From Phaseolus vulgaris (taxonomy: Eukaryota > Streptophyta > Magnoliopsida > Fabales > Fabaceae): 64,000 bases of DNA. This document shows, in pieces, positions 11,904 to 24,592 of this stretch. The translations under genes and the position numbers were made by a program. How positions within the stretch are numbered: the first letter of the stretch is position 1; each line of letters opens with the position of its first letter. The stretch lies in contig NC_023758.2 of the NCBI RefSeq assembly GCF_000499845.2, positions 10,823,927 through 10,887,926 of the forward strand. Direction: 5' to 3'. The notes beneath the pieces were generated by a model. That model made no database searches. It saw nothing but the letters and a program-made list of their open reading frames with translations, and was not told the DNA's origin.

Positions 11904-12175
11904 CTATTTAAAGAAATAAAAAACCTCTTCCAAATGAAACAATGCAATATCTTGACCGTTAGATTCTGATGAATCCTATGGCCAAGGATTATAGACATTT
12001 CAAATCAATGTCACGGTAATCATCATGCACACAAAACGATGTGATCTTCTGTACAAAGGGAATTTAATATATAAGATACCTAAAAACAAAAAGGTAATGC
12101 TAATCAAATTCAAAAATTTGGCGATTCTTATCGGCATTTCGTTATTTCTAAAATCCTCATGCTTGGGGGAGCTAG

Positions 12176-12513
12176 TGTACTGACTAGGCTGAGAGGTCGA
12201 AAGGCCGAAAAGACGTTAGCATATTAAAAGATGAATAAGGTCAAGATGATATAAATAAATAATAAAATAAGATAACACTATATCAAGACCCAACAAATAA
12301 GTCTAACACCCTAAAAATACATTTAGTAACTGCAAGGTGTAAAAAGTAAAAGCTCAATCAAGTTAAACCTCAACAATGCGCACTATACATAGGTGATAAG
12401 TTTAATAGGTAAGTAGAGTATTTTTTTCTTATAAATTAAGCAAACTGATTTTGACTTTATCACTGGAGCACCTTGCAGGTACACACACCCAACCGATAGT
12501 GAACCTGGACCCA
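12176..12513 (+). repeat. 3' LTR of the Tat/Ogre element
   Basis: Partner of the 383-704 copy. It starts TGTACTGACTAGG directly after a purine-rich stretch (GCTTGGGGGAGC) that would serve as polypurine tract, and ends near GGACCCA. It carries many substitutions and small indels relative to the left copy. Confidence 0.75.
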
Positions 12514-12696
12514 CTAGTTGTTCTATTGAATAATATTCATTTCTAAAGGAAGTGATATTTTATAAGAAACATGTTTGTGATTTTCAGAAAACTTAATTAC
12601 ATTTTATTATAAATATACAATGTATGATTTATAGAAAAATAGTATGAAAGGGAAAACATGTTATTCTACAATGTATATTTACATATAATTTATTTT
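12514..12696. other. Spacer between the gypsy 3' LTR and the MULE
   Basis: Short AT-rich flank; nothing recognisable. Confidence 0.4.
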
Positions 12697-13366
12697 AGAT
12701 TTCTTTACTAAAATGGTGTAATTTTATCCATACTTGTATTTTCTTAATTACTTTTTTTTTGGGTAAGTTGTGTTAGAGCATGATAATTTCAAACAAAGGA
12801 AGTTGTGTATATTTTTTAAATGAGAAAGTTGTGTATTTGAGCACAAGTTTGACTAAGATGAGAAAAGTTGTAACTAGGGTTTATGAGTTCAGTACAAATT
12901 ACAGAAGTCGTGATGCACGACTTTAGTGTAAAAATTATATAACTAAAGTCATGTGCATGAGAGTGACGATTTCAATTGTATATTTTTTACACTGAAGTCG
13001 TGCTTTGCATGCATAATTTGTCTAAGATTTTTTTGGTTTTAAAATTATTTGGTAATTTATGATTAATAAGAAAAAAAATCAATATATGTGTTGAATAAAA
13101 TTCTATGAATAAGTAATAAATTTTTTTAAAATTAATTATTTGATTTAAGAATTAATAAAATTGTTGTTTTTTTATTTTTGAAATTAATGAAAAATAAAAT
13201 TGGCACAAAAACTATTTAACAAACTATTTAACTGACTTTTGTAATATTTTAAAATTAAAATAAAAAAATATTTGATAAATTGTATAATATGTACTAAATT
13301 ATTATTTCTAATTATTTAAGTAATATTTCATTAATATATATGTGTAGAAAGTTTTAAGATTTGTTG
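12697..13366 (+). repeat. Left terminal inverted repeat of the MULE
   Basis: Reading inward it holds ACTAAAATGGTGTAATTTTATC, a pair of AAGTCGTG-type palindromic blocks near 12910-13010, TTCAATTGTATATTTTTTAC, then GGCACAAAAACTATTTAAC and ATTATTTCTAATTATTTAAG. The same blocks occur in reverse complement and mirrored order at 22022-22791. Confidence 0.8.
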
Positions 13367-14420
13367 TTGGTTTATATTTTTTTTAATAATAAATAGTTTT
13401 TTTTATTAAATGTTAATGAATTACGGTTGGGTTTGAGTATCTGTAATTTAGTTTTATATTAATGTGTTATATGTGTATTTATTTATGAAGTATTAGTAAA
13501 TAAAACAAATAAAACTATTAGATTAAGTAAAGGAACATAACATAAAAAATAACATAATTATTATTAGATAACGAAAAACAAACTAAATGAGATCTTGTGT
13601 CATATGATGGTCTTCTTCCTTGTCTTGGACGTTGTCTTTATGGGTCATGTTTAGTAGATGTATTAAGAGGAGGTGGAGGTTGACTATCATCATCATTTCC
13701 TTCCCTTTGGTTGTCCTGATTTGAAATACCAGACTTGTATGAAGGCATCGTGAGTCGATAACACTGCATGGAGAAAACTAGACAAAAAATGGAGGGTGGT
13801 GTCATTGTTGAAGTACCAAACTTATGTGGCACCAGAAAAAAAGATTTGGTTGGGATGGAAATATGGTGTAAGTGGACAAAACTTGTTGGTATAGAAATTG
13901 GACAGACATATTATGATGGTTGTTCATATATCTGAACATTATGTTGGTTTAAGGAAGTTGACTGACGAAAAGATTATTGTTCAAATTGTCGAACATTTTG
14001 AAAAAATACCCAATATGATGATGAGTTTGCAAATGAGCTAGCTAAGTATTGATTGGTGTGTCGTACTATTGAAAAATAATTATTTTAGAGTTGAAAAAAA
14101 GTACAATATTAAACAGTTTGTGAAATTAACTTACAAAGTCATTGTGGGATGTAGTGGATAGTATGTCGGATGTTCCATTGCATGCATGCTTAACTATCAC
14201 GCAAATGACCATTTCTGTTGAATAGAATTCCTTCAATTAAATGGTTTTTTCAATCATTCCACATCGTTACCTCTCGTGATATTGCGGCAAAAACCTATTT
14301 GGTTTTCCTCACGCGTCCTCTTTATGAATCTGGTTGAGTTTGCATGGGTCCGTTGAAATGTCTTATCAAAACCATAACTGTCGTACCACCTGGTCAACTC
14401 ACTGGTACAAAATATCAAAA
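13367..14420. other. MULE interior, unassigned
   Basis: Short open stretches exist on both strands, but I recognise no protein domain. It may contain decayed exons of a captured or transposon-borne gene. No RNA gene is visible. Confidence 0.35.
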
Positions 14421-15757
14421 CCAGGACCCCATATAACAATGTTTATTAGAAAACCGTTGTTAAAAATAGAGCGGTGACAATTTTGTAATTATAGTTATGT
14501 GAGGAACTGTTGTTAAAAGGGGTTTAGATAAGTGGTTGGAGGGTTTATGACTCTTGAAACAACCACCTGCTATGATACAACATGACTCGCCTCCTATTAA
14601 GGAATTAACACTAAAGGGAGTTGTTAAGCGGTTGATCCATTAGGGGTGACTTTAACTCAACTAGCCAATGTGAGTTGTATGTTGATTATGATTCTTCCTC
14701 TCGATTTGTGACCCTTAGTAAGTGTTATGAAGGGGTCACAATGTTACACAATGTGTCTCTTCCTTCCAACCTTTTGAATAGATTTTTTAAATATTTCTCA
14801 TCTCACACTTGAAGTTTTTAAAATAATTATGCGTTTACCTCCACTGCAACGAATGAATTCAACCTTCATGTTATGAAATAATTATGCGTCGTACCTCCGT
14901 AAATTCGCATCTGTCACGATTTACTTAGATCAAATGAATTAGTTCTTCACCGGATCAATTTTCCCCAAATTTTCTTCGCTGCAACCCAACATACTTCGCA
15001 AACGTAAAAGTGAGTCCAACAAAATTTGTGATAACATAACCTAATCCAAATCAATAGATATATCTAATTACAATGTCCCTATAATTTCACTAAAAATACT
15101 TAATAAAGAAAAAAAATAGAAATAGTGACTACAAAAGGATTAAATTACACAATAGTATACAAACAAATCATGGGAGTAGAATCCGGGAACCTGTAAGCCT
15201 TTGAATTTGAGGTAAACTTCAGAACTCGGTTCACTCTACAAAGCAAAAGCACATCAAACATGTAATTTTGTAAGGAGATCAATGAACAAGAATTAGAAGT
15301 ACGATAGGTCTAGGGTGCATGAGCACAAACCTGAAACAACCTTGCGCGGAGGCGGCAATGGCGAACAGTGAAGGCCGCGTAAGGTTTTCGTGAAGGTCGC
15401 GTTAGCAGAAAAAGAGGGAAGAGAGTTAGCAGAAAGGGGGAAGAGAGGGGAAAGATGCTGGTTTCCAAAGAATGGAAGGCAACACTGGTTTCCAAAGAGT
15501 GGGAGGCAACGCTGGTTTCCAAAACAAAATCAGTTTCCAACAAGTTTTAAAAAAAATAATAAAATAAAGAGGAATGGTGTAAGAGGGAAAGCAAACGTGG
15601 AAATTTTATTCTTAAGGATAATTGTCGCAGTTAAAAATGACATATTCTAAAGGATCACTGTGGCGGTTACTAAAATGTCGTATTATACGATAAATTGTGC
15701 CAGTTATTAATAACCGCCATATTAAAACCGCCACTTTATACATAATTTTTTGTAGTG
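14421..15757. mobile_element. Probable CACTA-type fragment ending in TGTAGTG
   Basis: The right edge reads ATTTTTTGTAGTG (15745-15757), the reverse complement of a CACTACAAAAAAT terminus. Just inside it are iterated GCGGTTA/AACCGCC motifs (about 15663-15732), the kind of subterminal repeat seen in CACTA transposons. Similar CCGTTGTTAAAA units occur near 14452-14520. I found no matching CACTA left end, so the left boundary is arbitrary. No transposase is present. Confidence 0.45.
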
Positions 15758-15759
15758 AC

Positions 15760-16440
15760 ACGGTGGAGAAGGTTCTTTATGGTGATTTTGCAGTTCGTGT
15801 GCCGACATCAGAGGTGACAACTGTAGTAGAGACATTACATACTTTCATTTCCTGACCTAGACATCTAGTGAGACCTATATCAAAATCTATGGTATATCTT
15901 CGTACTAATATGATTACATATGAAATATGTTATATACTAACTAATTTAATTATTTTTTTTATTAGTAGCAGAAACTTAAGACAAATTTTTGTGAAAAAGA
16001 AGAAACCATTCTCCATTGATGATTCTCTAGCAGCATTGGTGGATCTTGCTACGACTTTTGATACAACCGTCGTAGAGGTTCCATGCGTTGCCAATGCTTT
16101 TGGTAGGCACAATGATGTACCATTGTACTTTCACATGTCTGATTTATTGGAACTTACATCCGAAAATCAAGAGATTAACATAATAGTTATGCAATTATGG
16201 ATGATGTAAGTTCAATTATAAAAACATTTATACTCTTTATTTATTATATATATTAATAATAGCTTATTGAAATTTAGGTATATTTTTTAATTATGCTTCA
16301 ATGAGCTCAATGCATTCATAATGTTATGCGTTTTCAATGACCCACAATCGATAGATTCAGAAACATTGTAGTATGTTAAGACAACATGGTCAAAATATTT
16401 TGTAACCATGTGTAACACCTTAGGATAGATGAATGATTTG
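15760..16440 (+). pseudogene. Ulp1-protease-like transposon gene fragment
   Basis: Interrupted frames read DTVEKVLYGDFAVRVPTSE, then after a probable intron FSIDDSLAALVDLATTFDTT, and DVPLYFHMSDLLELTSENQE followed by INIIVMQLWMM up to 16206. GT follows, and a second exon-like piece starts after TTTAG near 16279. This block order resembles the region ahead of the Ulp1-type cysteine protease in proteins carried by plant CACTA and MULE transposons. The catalytic His-Asp-Cys part is not seen. The family match is from memory of the motif pattern, so it is moderate. Confidence 0.5.
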
Positions 16441-16448
16441 AATGACAT

Positions 16449-16468
16449 TATATATATATATATATATA
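16449..16468. repeat. AT microsatellite
   Basis: A run of TA dinucleotides followed by T-rich sequence. Confidence 0.9.
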
Positions 16469-16679
16469 TTATTTATTTTTATTTTTTTTTGAACTTTTTC
16501 ATATACAATTATCGTGTTTATGTACTTATTTATATGTAGTCTTTAATATTTAAAAAATTATGATATTATATATACTTATTCATTACAGTGCATTATTTTA
16601 TATGAAATTTTGTTACATTATGCCGGACAAAAGCATATATGGCAATATTCAAAAATTTATTAAAAAAATTGCATATTTT

Positions 16680-16957
16680 TAACGATAGTTTTAAACAAAA
16701 GTCTTTTTCAAATAACATCACCAAGTTTTTTTTAACGACAGTTCTTGGTTAGAATTATCATTAAAATTGAGTTATCATTCACATTTTTTTCTACAATAAC
16801 AACAATTATGAATTAAGTGTCACTTTTTTTATAAGGACAGTTTTATAATGGTCGTTAAAATTCGTTGCTTTTTAAAGAAACCCTTATTAACGATAGTTAT
16901 AAAAGCATCTTCAAATTTTGTTTTTAACCGTCATTAAAGGTTGTTTCTACAGTAGTG
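16680..16957. mobile_element. CACTA-type terminus with subterminal repeats
   Basis: The segment ends TTTCTACAGTAGTG, the reverse complement of CACTACTGTAGAAA, a canonical CACTA terminal inverted repeat. Inside it, units of the form AACGACAGTT or AACGATAGTT or their complements recur about every 30-100 bp (16681, 16733, 16838, 16891, 16925). The element body would lie to the left. The matching left end was not found in the window. Confidence 0.65.
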
Positions 16958-18699
16958 ACTTGATGAAATTCGACAGTTGCAGAATAGATAAGAGAGACAA
17001 CCACCTGACTTACAACAAGCACATCAACTGTAATGAGCGAACTAACTTCATTGCACTGATAAGGAGTCCACTAAATCTGCTAAAATTGACAATAATTTCA
17101 ATTATGTGAAAATAATAAGTTTGTTAGTAGTTTCATAGGGAACCTATTTTGGCTCGAGGTGATCAAGGATATTATGTATTTAAGTAATTGTAATTGTAGT
17201 TGTGTTTCATAGGGAACCTATTTATGTTCTCCGCATTTCCACTAATGTTTTGATTAGGTGGTGATTGGTGTCAATATTAAAAAAAACAAGAACTGTCCAA
17301 AGTCTACATGGTTAAATAATTTTTTTACTCATTTATCTAAGACAAAGTAATCTTTCATTGCTCTTTCATAAAGCCTTTGTGACATTTTATGTTGGAGTTG
17401 GAAAGGAGACATATCAGATGACTATCGTTGATTTTGTGACATTCTTATCCCAACCTATACAAAAATAATTACAAAGAAGGCAAACAAAGTAAAACATTTT
17501 GAATATTAATGTACAATTTTGAAATATTAAACATACTTACTGAGTATATACTATCTCTGACACTCTATGCAGTCTTAAAGACAACACAAGCTAGTAATGG
17601 ATGAAAGGAAGTGATGATTGAAATGAGTCAAAGAAGATAAAAGAAACAAAAGGCACAATATCTGTGATGGCTAGAGTAGACAAGGTATGCTATTTACCTT
17701 GTTATATCAGTGTGCAAGAGGCAAGGTAAGTTGTATTCCTCCACCTAACACTATGCAAACATGTTCAATTCATACCTAATGCATGTCCTTCAATCATTGT
17801 TTTCCTTCATGCATAAACGACTTTAATTCAAGGTAAGTTTGTGCATGGGGAATCTCTACAAGTGAAATTCAATAGTGGTAATTAAAGTTGTCAAGTGTGT
17901 GCACTAGTGCATGACAAAGCATTGAAGAATCTCTAAAGGTATGGTGTTTTTGGAAATCAAAACCAAAGACTGGTACAAGATCATATGTGAAGAAGTTGAA
18001 CTTTTATTCCCTTTTGAAGTCGTTTTACGCCAAGAGGACTTCTAGTCTAGTGAAGTCATGCCTACATGAAACAACTTCATCTTTCCTAGGTCACAAGATT
18101 GCAAGCCCAACACATGATTATTGACTTTGCTTTGGTTGGTATTCAATTTGAGGATCAATACAAATAAACATTGCGCCAGTGAATCCATCCAATTGTAATG
18201 CTATATTTATGAATTTTAATGTTGTATTTATCGAATTTAAAATATAAATACAGACATTTAAGGAGAAATTACACTTGGCACTTCATTTGTAATGTTATAT
18301 TTATCATTTTTTAAGCCCAATTGAAACCGATATTAATAAAAAAATGATAACAAATACGATGTTAAAGAGGTAGTAAAGAGGTAGTGTAATTGAATTTTTC
18401 TTATGAAATTAAAAGTGTAAGTAATTAAATACGTTAATGTTAAAAAATAGGATAGTTGAATTCATTTAGTGCAAACAATGTATAGCAAAAAAACGAGCAA
18501 GTTGTGTTGCTTGAACTAAAACACATCTTTGTAATAGTAAATGACAACTCATGAACTACATTCTATAGGAAAACTTCAATCAATTATGCTTGTCATAATT
18601 TAAATGTTTTTACGTCTTAGAATGTTATTATATATGTGGACTTAACAATGTCATTCATGTCCTAATTGATCAAGAGTTTATGAGGAACAAACATTTGTC
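16958..18699. other. MULE interior without supported genes
   Basis: I see no conserved protein motif or RNA gene. A 19 bp phrase TTTCATAGGGAACCTATTT occurs twice, at about 17131 and 17205, a short direct repeat. The rest is AT-rich low-complexity DNA. Confidence 0.4.
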
Positions 18700-21600
18700 A
18701 TAACTTCCATTTGTGAACCACAACCTACCTTGTTTTCATATTGAGGAGGTAAATATTTTATGTTACTCTGCCAAATTATTGTGTTACTATGCCAAATTAT
18801 TATTTCATTTATTATATGGAAGAGGGACGTAGGGTACATTACTAGAAGTTCTAGAACAATCGAGAAAGTGTCAATCAATAGTGATATGATAAATGATTTT
18901 AGTGAAAACGAGGATGATGAGGAATTCATATGCCAGGAATTGTTTTTCCCACATCATCAAGCCACAAAGTTCATTTCTTTAGTCGGTCCGAACAAAACAT
19001 TCAGTATCACTTTACTGAATGAATGTGTTTCCATAACAAAAAACTATTTTGACTGCAATCACGCAATATCACATTGATAAAGGCTATAAATTTGTTATCA
19101 TCAAGACCAACATAGATTTATATGTAGCAAGGTGAATTCATTACAATAATGGTTGCCAATGGCAACTTAGTGTTTCGTTTAAAAAAAAGTTATAATCAAT
19201 GAGAGATAAAATAGAAGTGCCTTATACGTGTTTTTCAAACAACCTTTTTGATGATCATGTCAATTTGGACTCAACCCAAAATGATTCTATTGTGGTCAAT
19301 TCTTGTTGAACCAAGTGGTGTTCAAGCTTTGAAGAATCCAAACCCTTTGAAGGATGATGAAGGTTGACTGTGCTTGTTGTTGCTGAGTTGTCTTTTAGAT
19401 AGGATCTGGGGTAGATTTTATATGTAATCCACTCTTGATTGAATCCAAAGCATAAGTACTCTCAATCTTTTTAAAAGAAAACGTGTTTTTCAAGCTAAGT
19501 GAAAAACAACCTGTTGTTTTGTCGAAACAACCGATTGTTTTATACATAGGTGTTTTTAGAAAAGGTTGAAAACTATTTTTATGGTTGACTTGCTGTCAAA
19601 ACTAAAACAACTTATTGATTCGTGGAAACAACTGATTGTTTGTTTTGGTACCATAACAGAAAAATGGTTTGTGCTTTGACTGAGCATTAAATGATTTTTC
19701 AACTGTTTACGCTCCAGTTTTTAATGTTTTGACCAATCTTTAAATGCAATGAATAGTTTGTTAAGATTTAATAACAAACAACAACTTTGTTTTACAAATA
19801 GAAAAATAGATTTGGGTTTTTCAGAACTTAATGATTTTGAAAGAGTTGAGATTGCTTAGAGATTGAGTTTGATCAAAGAGTGTGAGATAAGATTTTCTGC
19901 TTGTATTGATTTCAGATCCGTTCTATAACAAGTGTAATCCTTGTATCTGTTGAAAAGAAACCTTGTGTGTTTGCTGAGAAGTGTTGTGTGTTCTTGAGGG
20001 GATCAAGATCAGCATTCTTAGTGATGGTGTGTTGACCAAGAGAAGTGTGTGTCTTGAGGGGATCAAGGTCACTTATTTGGTTGTGTTGTAAGTGATCTAG
20101 GTTTGATTGCTTAGTGGATTTCCTCAGTGATTTCTGAGAAGACTGGATGTAGCTCTGGGTTTAGAGTGAACCAGTATAAACCTCTGTGTGCATTCTCTCT
20201 ATCCTTAATCTCTTTAAATTTAGTTTTGATATTTGCAAACTGGTATAAACAACCGATTGTTTCTGCGAAACAACCGATTGTTTTTTCTGGTGCTGTGCTT
20301 TTTGCTTTGTGTTTTGGTAAACTGGATTCCTTATCATTTGTTTCTCAAAGTAATTTCATTCTTGGCTTAAAAGTTTGTGAAAACTCTCTTTAAACCATTC
20401 ACCCCCTCTAGTTTAAAGCCATCCATTCTAATAATTCTAACCTTCCATCCCAATCAAGAGTTTAATTGCAGAAATTGAAAGTCATCATGGTTATTCTATG
20501 ATGTACAAAAAGTATGGATTTCTAAACTAAAGGTTCTTGGCATGGAATTCAACAACTAGGAATCATATAATCATCTTCCAAGATGGTTACTAGTTGTACA
20601 AGAAAGTGCCTCAAGTTCAATTGTGCATTATGTGATTCGACCTCTTGTTGTTCACAATTTTCCAAACACCTCGTGTTACATCTCAGAATGTGTATTTAAA
20701 CTTTTAAGCCATGCATTACTGTAAACAATAATACAATTTGATGGGATATTTTTTTATTGGAAAATACCATGACACTTTGCTAGCTGCAATTGGAAAGGAC
20801 GACAACCAAAAATATATCCCGTTTAGCTTTTGCAATAGTTGAAGGTGAAGCAAAGGAAATTTTGATATGATTCTTCCAATTTTTTGCGAGCATATGTAAC
20901 GTCAAAATGAAATATATGCATGATAATCGATAGAGGAACGACCATATTATCAACAATACAATCTCTAGAAGTTGGTTGGGATACAAATGGTCTCCTCTCA
21001 GTGTATTGCATACACCACATTGCATCTAACATCAATAAAAAGTTCAAGAATGCAGAGTTAAAGAGGCAATTGATAAACATGAGTATTTAATTTCCCAACC
21101 TTCCATTAATCAATATTACATAATGATAGAAACATTAAATAATTTCATTGTCATGAGTTATGAAACGAAACAACCAACTCTTCAAGCAAAGTTATTAGCT
21201 CTAAGATCAGAATTTCCCCAAGATTTTTCCTGGATAGATCAAATACCTTTGAAAAAGTAGACTCATGTATATGACGAAGGAAAAAGGTATAACCACATGG
21301 CAATAAATTTAGCCGAGTACATGAACTTTATTCTTAAGGGAGCATGATCCTTACCCATATGTACTTTGTTAAGACAACTTTTGAAAGAAGAAAAACTTGG
21401 TTTTTTAAACTAGGGACCAAGAAAAATTGTATGTTATGAGTTGTCCCTCAATATCTTGAAGACACGATCAACAACACTATGTTATTTGTCATGTCCAAAG
21501 GTATAATAAAGAAAATTCAGAGTTTGATATTTAGGAGCTAACCACTTCCCAACTTGGACGTCGAATTATGTCATACACAGTCAGATTAAATGATTGGTGT

Positions 21601-21900
21601 TTCAAGTTCTCTGCCTTCCTCATGTTCATGTTATCGCTAGTTGTTCGACATGTCATTTACAACTAACTATTCATTGACCCAATCTACAACCTACACAATA
21701 TTAAGAGGCTTACAAAATCCAATTTCATCTAGTTCAAAATGAGGATTATTTGTCTACTTATATGAGACTCAAGTTCATCACGGACCCCCACATGTTGTGT
21801 AAAGAATCAGAAAGACCAACCACTACTCATATCCATAACAAAATTGATGAATGAATTCTCAATAATCAACATAAATGTTCTTACTATAGGAATGAAGATT
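18700..21900 (+). pseudogene. MULE transposase (broken, split by a solo LTR)
   Basis: The N-terminal part (18760-19250) includes an acidic stretch ENEDDEEF and then a FAR1/MuDR-like zinc-binding region (YNNGCQWQLSVSFKK, near 19139-19180). The frame is interrupted at 19303 by a solo LTR and resumes at 20439. The catalytic region reads FDGIFFYWKYHDTLLAAIGK, followed by KYIPF and AFAIVEGEAKE, the MULE DDE-domain signature around the first catalytic Asp. Then come TISRSWLGYKWSPLSV in one frame and YCIHHIASNI in another. Numerous stops and shifts to about 21900 show it is dead. Such an enzyme would cut and paste the element through its inverted repeats. Confidence 0.78.
19304..20433 (+). mobile_element. 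SIRE-type solo LTR inside the MULE transposase
   Basis: This 1130 bp sequence begins TGTTGAACCAAGTGGTG and ends CCATTCTAATA. It is homologous to the reverse complement of element B's LTR (55802-56947). The 5 bp ATTCT flanks it on both sides (19299-19303 and 20434-20438). No internal sequence remains, so it is a solo LTR oriented on +. It carries the paired AAACAACCGATTGTTT motif (for example near 19525, 20247 and 20268). The last dinucleotide is TA where CA is expected, a point change. Confidence 0.9.
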
Positions 21901-22021
21901 CCAATAGAAAAAATTGTCCATGTAAACAATTGAATGTCATCTGTTGTAACATTTCTCTACTCTCTTACTATAAATTTTTTTACTTCAGCATTATGTTTTA
22001 TTTTATTTCATGTTTTCTTTC

Positions 22022-22791
22022 AAACAAATCTTAAAAATTCCTACACATATATATATTAATAATAAATTACTTAAATAATTAGAAATAATAATTTAGTAAA
22101 TTGTCAAACATTTTTTCATTGCATTTTAATAAATTACGAAACTTAGTTAACTAATTTATTAAATAATTTTTGTGCCAATTTTATTTTTCATTAATTTCAC
22201 AAATAAAAAAACAACAATTTTTATTAATTCTTAAATTAATCAAATAATTATTTCTTACATTTTTTGTTGATTATTAACAACTAAATTTTTAAATTTATAT
22301 ATTATTTTTTTATGTAAATATTACTTATTCATAAAATTTTATTCACCACATATATTAATTATTATTATTTTATTAATCCTAAATTACTAAATAATTAGAA
22401 AATAAATAAAAAAACTTACACAAATATCATGCACAGAGAATGACTTGAACATAAAAATTATACAACTTTATACAATTGAAGTTGTCATCTGCATACACTT
22501 CAATTGTATATTTTTTACACTTTACACTGATTTTGTGACCTTCACGGACAACTTTCTTCTTAATCAAACTTATACACAACTTTTTCATTAATATATTCTA
22601 TACCAAAGTCATCTTGCTCAACCACGATTAAACTAAAAAATTCTTAAGATAAGAAGTCATGTAGTTTAGGAATGACTTTCTTTATTTAAAGTCGTTCAAG
22701 TTAAATATAACTTATCCAAAAACGTAATAAATTCTTTTTGACCATTTTAGTAAATTCTGGATAAAACTACACCATTTTAGTGCAAAATTCC
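22022..22791 (-). repeat. Right terminal inverted repeat of the MULE
   Basis: Mirror image of 12697-13366. It ends ACACCATTTTAGTGCAAAATTCC. Extra sequence makes it about 100 bp longer than the left copy. Confidence 0.8.
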
Positions 22792-24570
22792 TATTGTAAT
22801 TTTATTAATATCACGATATGAGGTAATAGTTTTTAGCCTTTATTTATTTTGAATAATTTGAGAGGGTGAGATGTAAGAAAGTGATTTAGGAAGGATATTA
22901 AAAAAAAATCTTTGTTTATTTTACAGGTTTAAGAATACGATGAGAATATAATCGAATTTTATGGGTATTCATCCGTAAATGAATAAATTACATATCTATC
23001 TATTTATTTAGTATGAGTTTGAGGTGAATATTTATTGGAAAATAAATGAAAATGAATGCGGGTAGAGATATTATAGCATTCATTTAAGAATTACAGTTTC
23101 AAGAACTGTTTATAGAACACAAACTTCATTAATTAAATTCTTGAATTTTATATATTTATTAAATAAATTATGTACAGAATTTCAAACAATTCTAAAATAT
23201 TTAGAGGTTCACACCACTTAAATATAAACTATAATTTGACATTTAAAATATGCAAATATTATTTATTATTAGATAATGTATCTAAAAAAATTAAATTATA
23301 TGAAATTTTATATACATAATTATTAAAATAATATGTGAAATTCAACAGGTAGATTAATCAAATTTGAATTTTATAAAAAAGTTATTGAAGATATAACGTG
23401 ACTAATTTTTACACATTATATATATATATAACTAAAATATTTTATGTAATTAATTATATTATATAGTTTATTTTAAGAATAATTATTTGAGAAAATTATG
23501 CATTTTAAATTTAATTTAGCTATGCATTTCTTAATGCAATTAAACTAATTTAAAAATTGAGTTAAAGTAAAAAAAAAAAACATTATAATTATAGTAATTA
23601 TTTAAAATTATGTTTGATTGTTTTTAATGTTAGGTTTAGACACTTCTGTTGATATGTTTATATATTTTAAATTTTATATTTAGGTGTGGTAACAATAAAA
23701 TTTTATTGTTTTTAAAAGCTAATTGATTTTTTTTTTATTAAAATGATATATCAAATTGAAATACAAGATGTGGTCAAATTATTAACATAAATAATTACGA
23801 TCACACAAATTAACCTTGAATAAGTGATACATTAATAAATAAAAGAATTACATCCTGAATTTTACCCTAACAATAAAATACAAATTTTCCGAAAATGAAC
23901 ATAAATGTGTCAATAATATATATATATATAAATAAGGTAGTGGAAGAAATTGAGCAAAGTCCAATGGAGTGTAATAGGAAATAAGATGGTCAAATGTATG
24001 AAAAAGTGTGGGAGTTGGTAGTTTTTCAAATGGAGAAAACCTCCAAAGCATCACGTGAAGCATCGGATTGCAAGTCACCATCTTGGCCAAGAAAAGCTTT
24101 GCCTACTCTCCATAGTAGCCATCCACCACCCAAAGGAAAAAGGGCAAGTGTAAGAGCCACTTCCTCATGTTACTATCACACTTATCAGTTTTCTTAAACC
24201 TTGTGGAAACAGATCACAGACTCCATCTCTTCAATAAATAAATGGATAAATTAAATACAATGTTCCTTTTTTTCACTAGCTATTACTAATAGGACATTGT
24301 CCACTCCCACAGTACAACACTTATATATATATATGTGTGTGTGTAGCACACGTATGTCCAATATGAAGGGTTATTATTGAAGACATGAACTTTCAATCTA
24401 TGCATGCCATTCAAGCAGACCACTCTCCATCATGACAATAGCATTTGATAAAAGGGAGAAACTTTTTGTTCATGGTTAGTCAAACAGAAAGTGATTGATC
24501 GATCAAGAACGAAGCCTTTCAGAAGAAGAAGAGATGAGTTGGGAAGGATTTGTCAAGCTAATGGAGATCT
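22792..24570. other. AT-rich intergenic DNA
   Basis: No coding region, RNA gene or transposon terminus that I can support. TA-rich runs occur at about 23419-23432 and 23919-23932. Confidence 0.5.
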
Positions 24571-24592
24571 AGATGATGATGATGATGATGAT
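24571..24592 (+). repeat. GAT trinucleotide microsatellite
   Basis: Seven GAT units. They give a poly-Asp run in one frame of an 84-codon open stretch (24491-24745), which otherwise lacks any sign of being a gene. Confidence 0.9.

Larger units (their letters stand above)
383..12513 (+). mobile_element. Decayed Ty3/gypsy retrotransposon, Tat/Ogre type
   Basis: Two related LTRs (383-704 and 12176-12513) bracket gag, protease, RT, RNase H and integrase relics in the gypsy order on the + strand. A tandem-repeat block and an antisense ORF lie between integrase and the 3' LTR. Antisense ORFs and tandem repeats in the 3' region are known traits of the Tat/Ogre clade; the clade assignment is inferred from these traits and from protein motifs. 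All reading frames contain stops or frameshifts. The two LTRs are clearly diverged from each other, so the insertion is old. I could not find a convincing 5 bp TSD: the left flank is ACTAT, and ACTAG/CTAGT lies at the right edge. Two nested solo LTRs (6874-9407 and within it 7342-8235) account for about 2.5 kb of the length. Confidence 0.8.
12697..22791 (+). mobile_element. Mutator-like element (MULE) with long terminal inverted repeats, with nested insertions
   Basis: Inverted repeats of about 0.7 kb bound the region (12697-13366 and 22022-22791). A recognisable but broken MULE transposase lies near the right end on +. Long TIRs plus this transposase are diagnostic of Mutator-like elements. 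About 10 kb in all, it also holds CACTA-type ends, an Ulp1-like fragment and a SIRE solo LTR, so much of its length is secondary insertions. I could not confirm the expected 9 bp TSD: outer flanks TAATTTATT and TAATTTTATT are similar but not a clean match. Confidence 0.75.

Noticed and set aside
12900..13010. Palindromic AAGTCGTGCAT-type blocks that might be a regulatory site
   Set aside because: They belong to the MULE terminal inverted repeat and recur in its right copy.
15390..15650. 86-codon frame with repeated GRQHWFPKSGRQRWFPK-like segments
   Set aside because: A short local DNA repeat (TGGTTTCCAAA) in transposon DNA gives the repeat on both strands; no family match.
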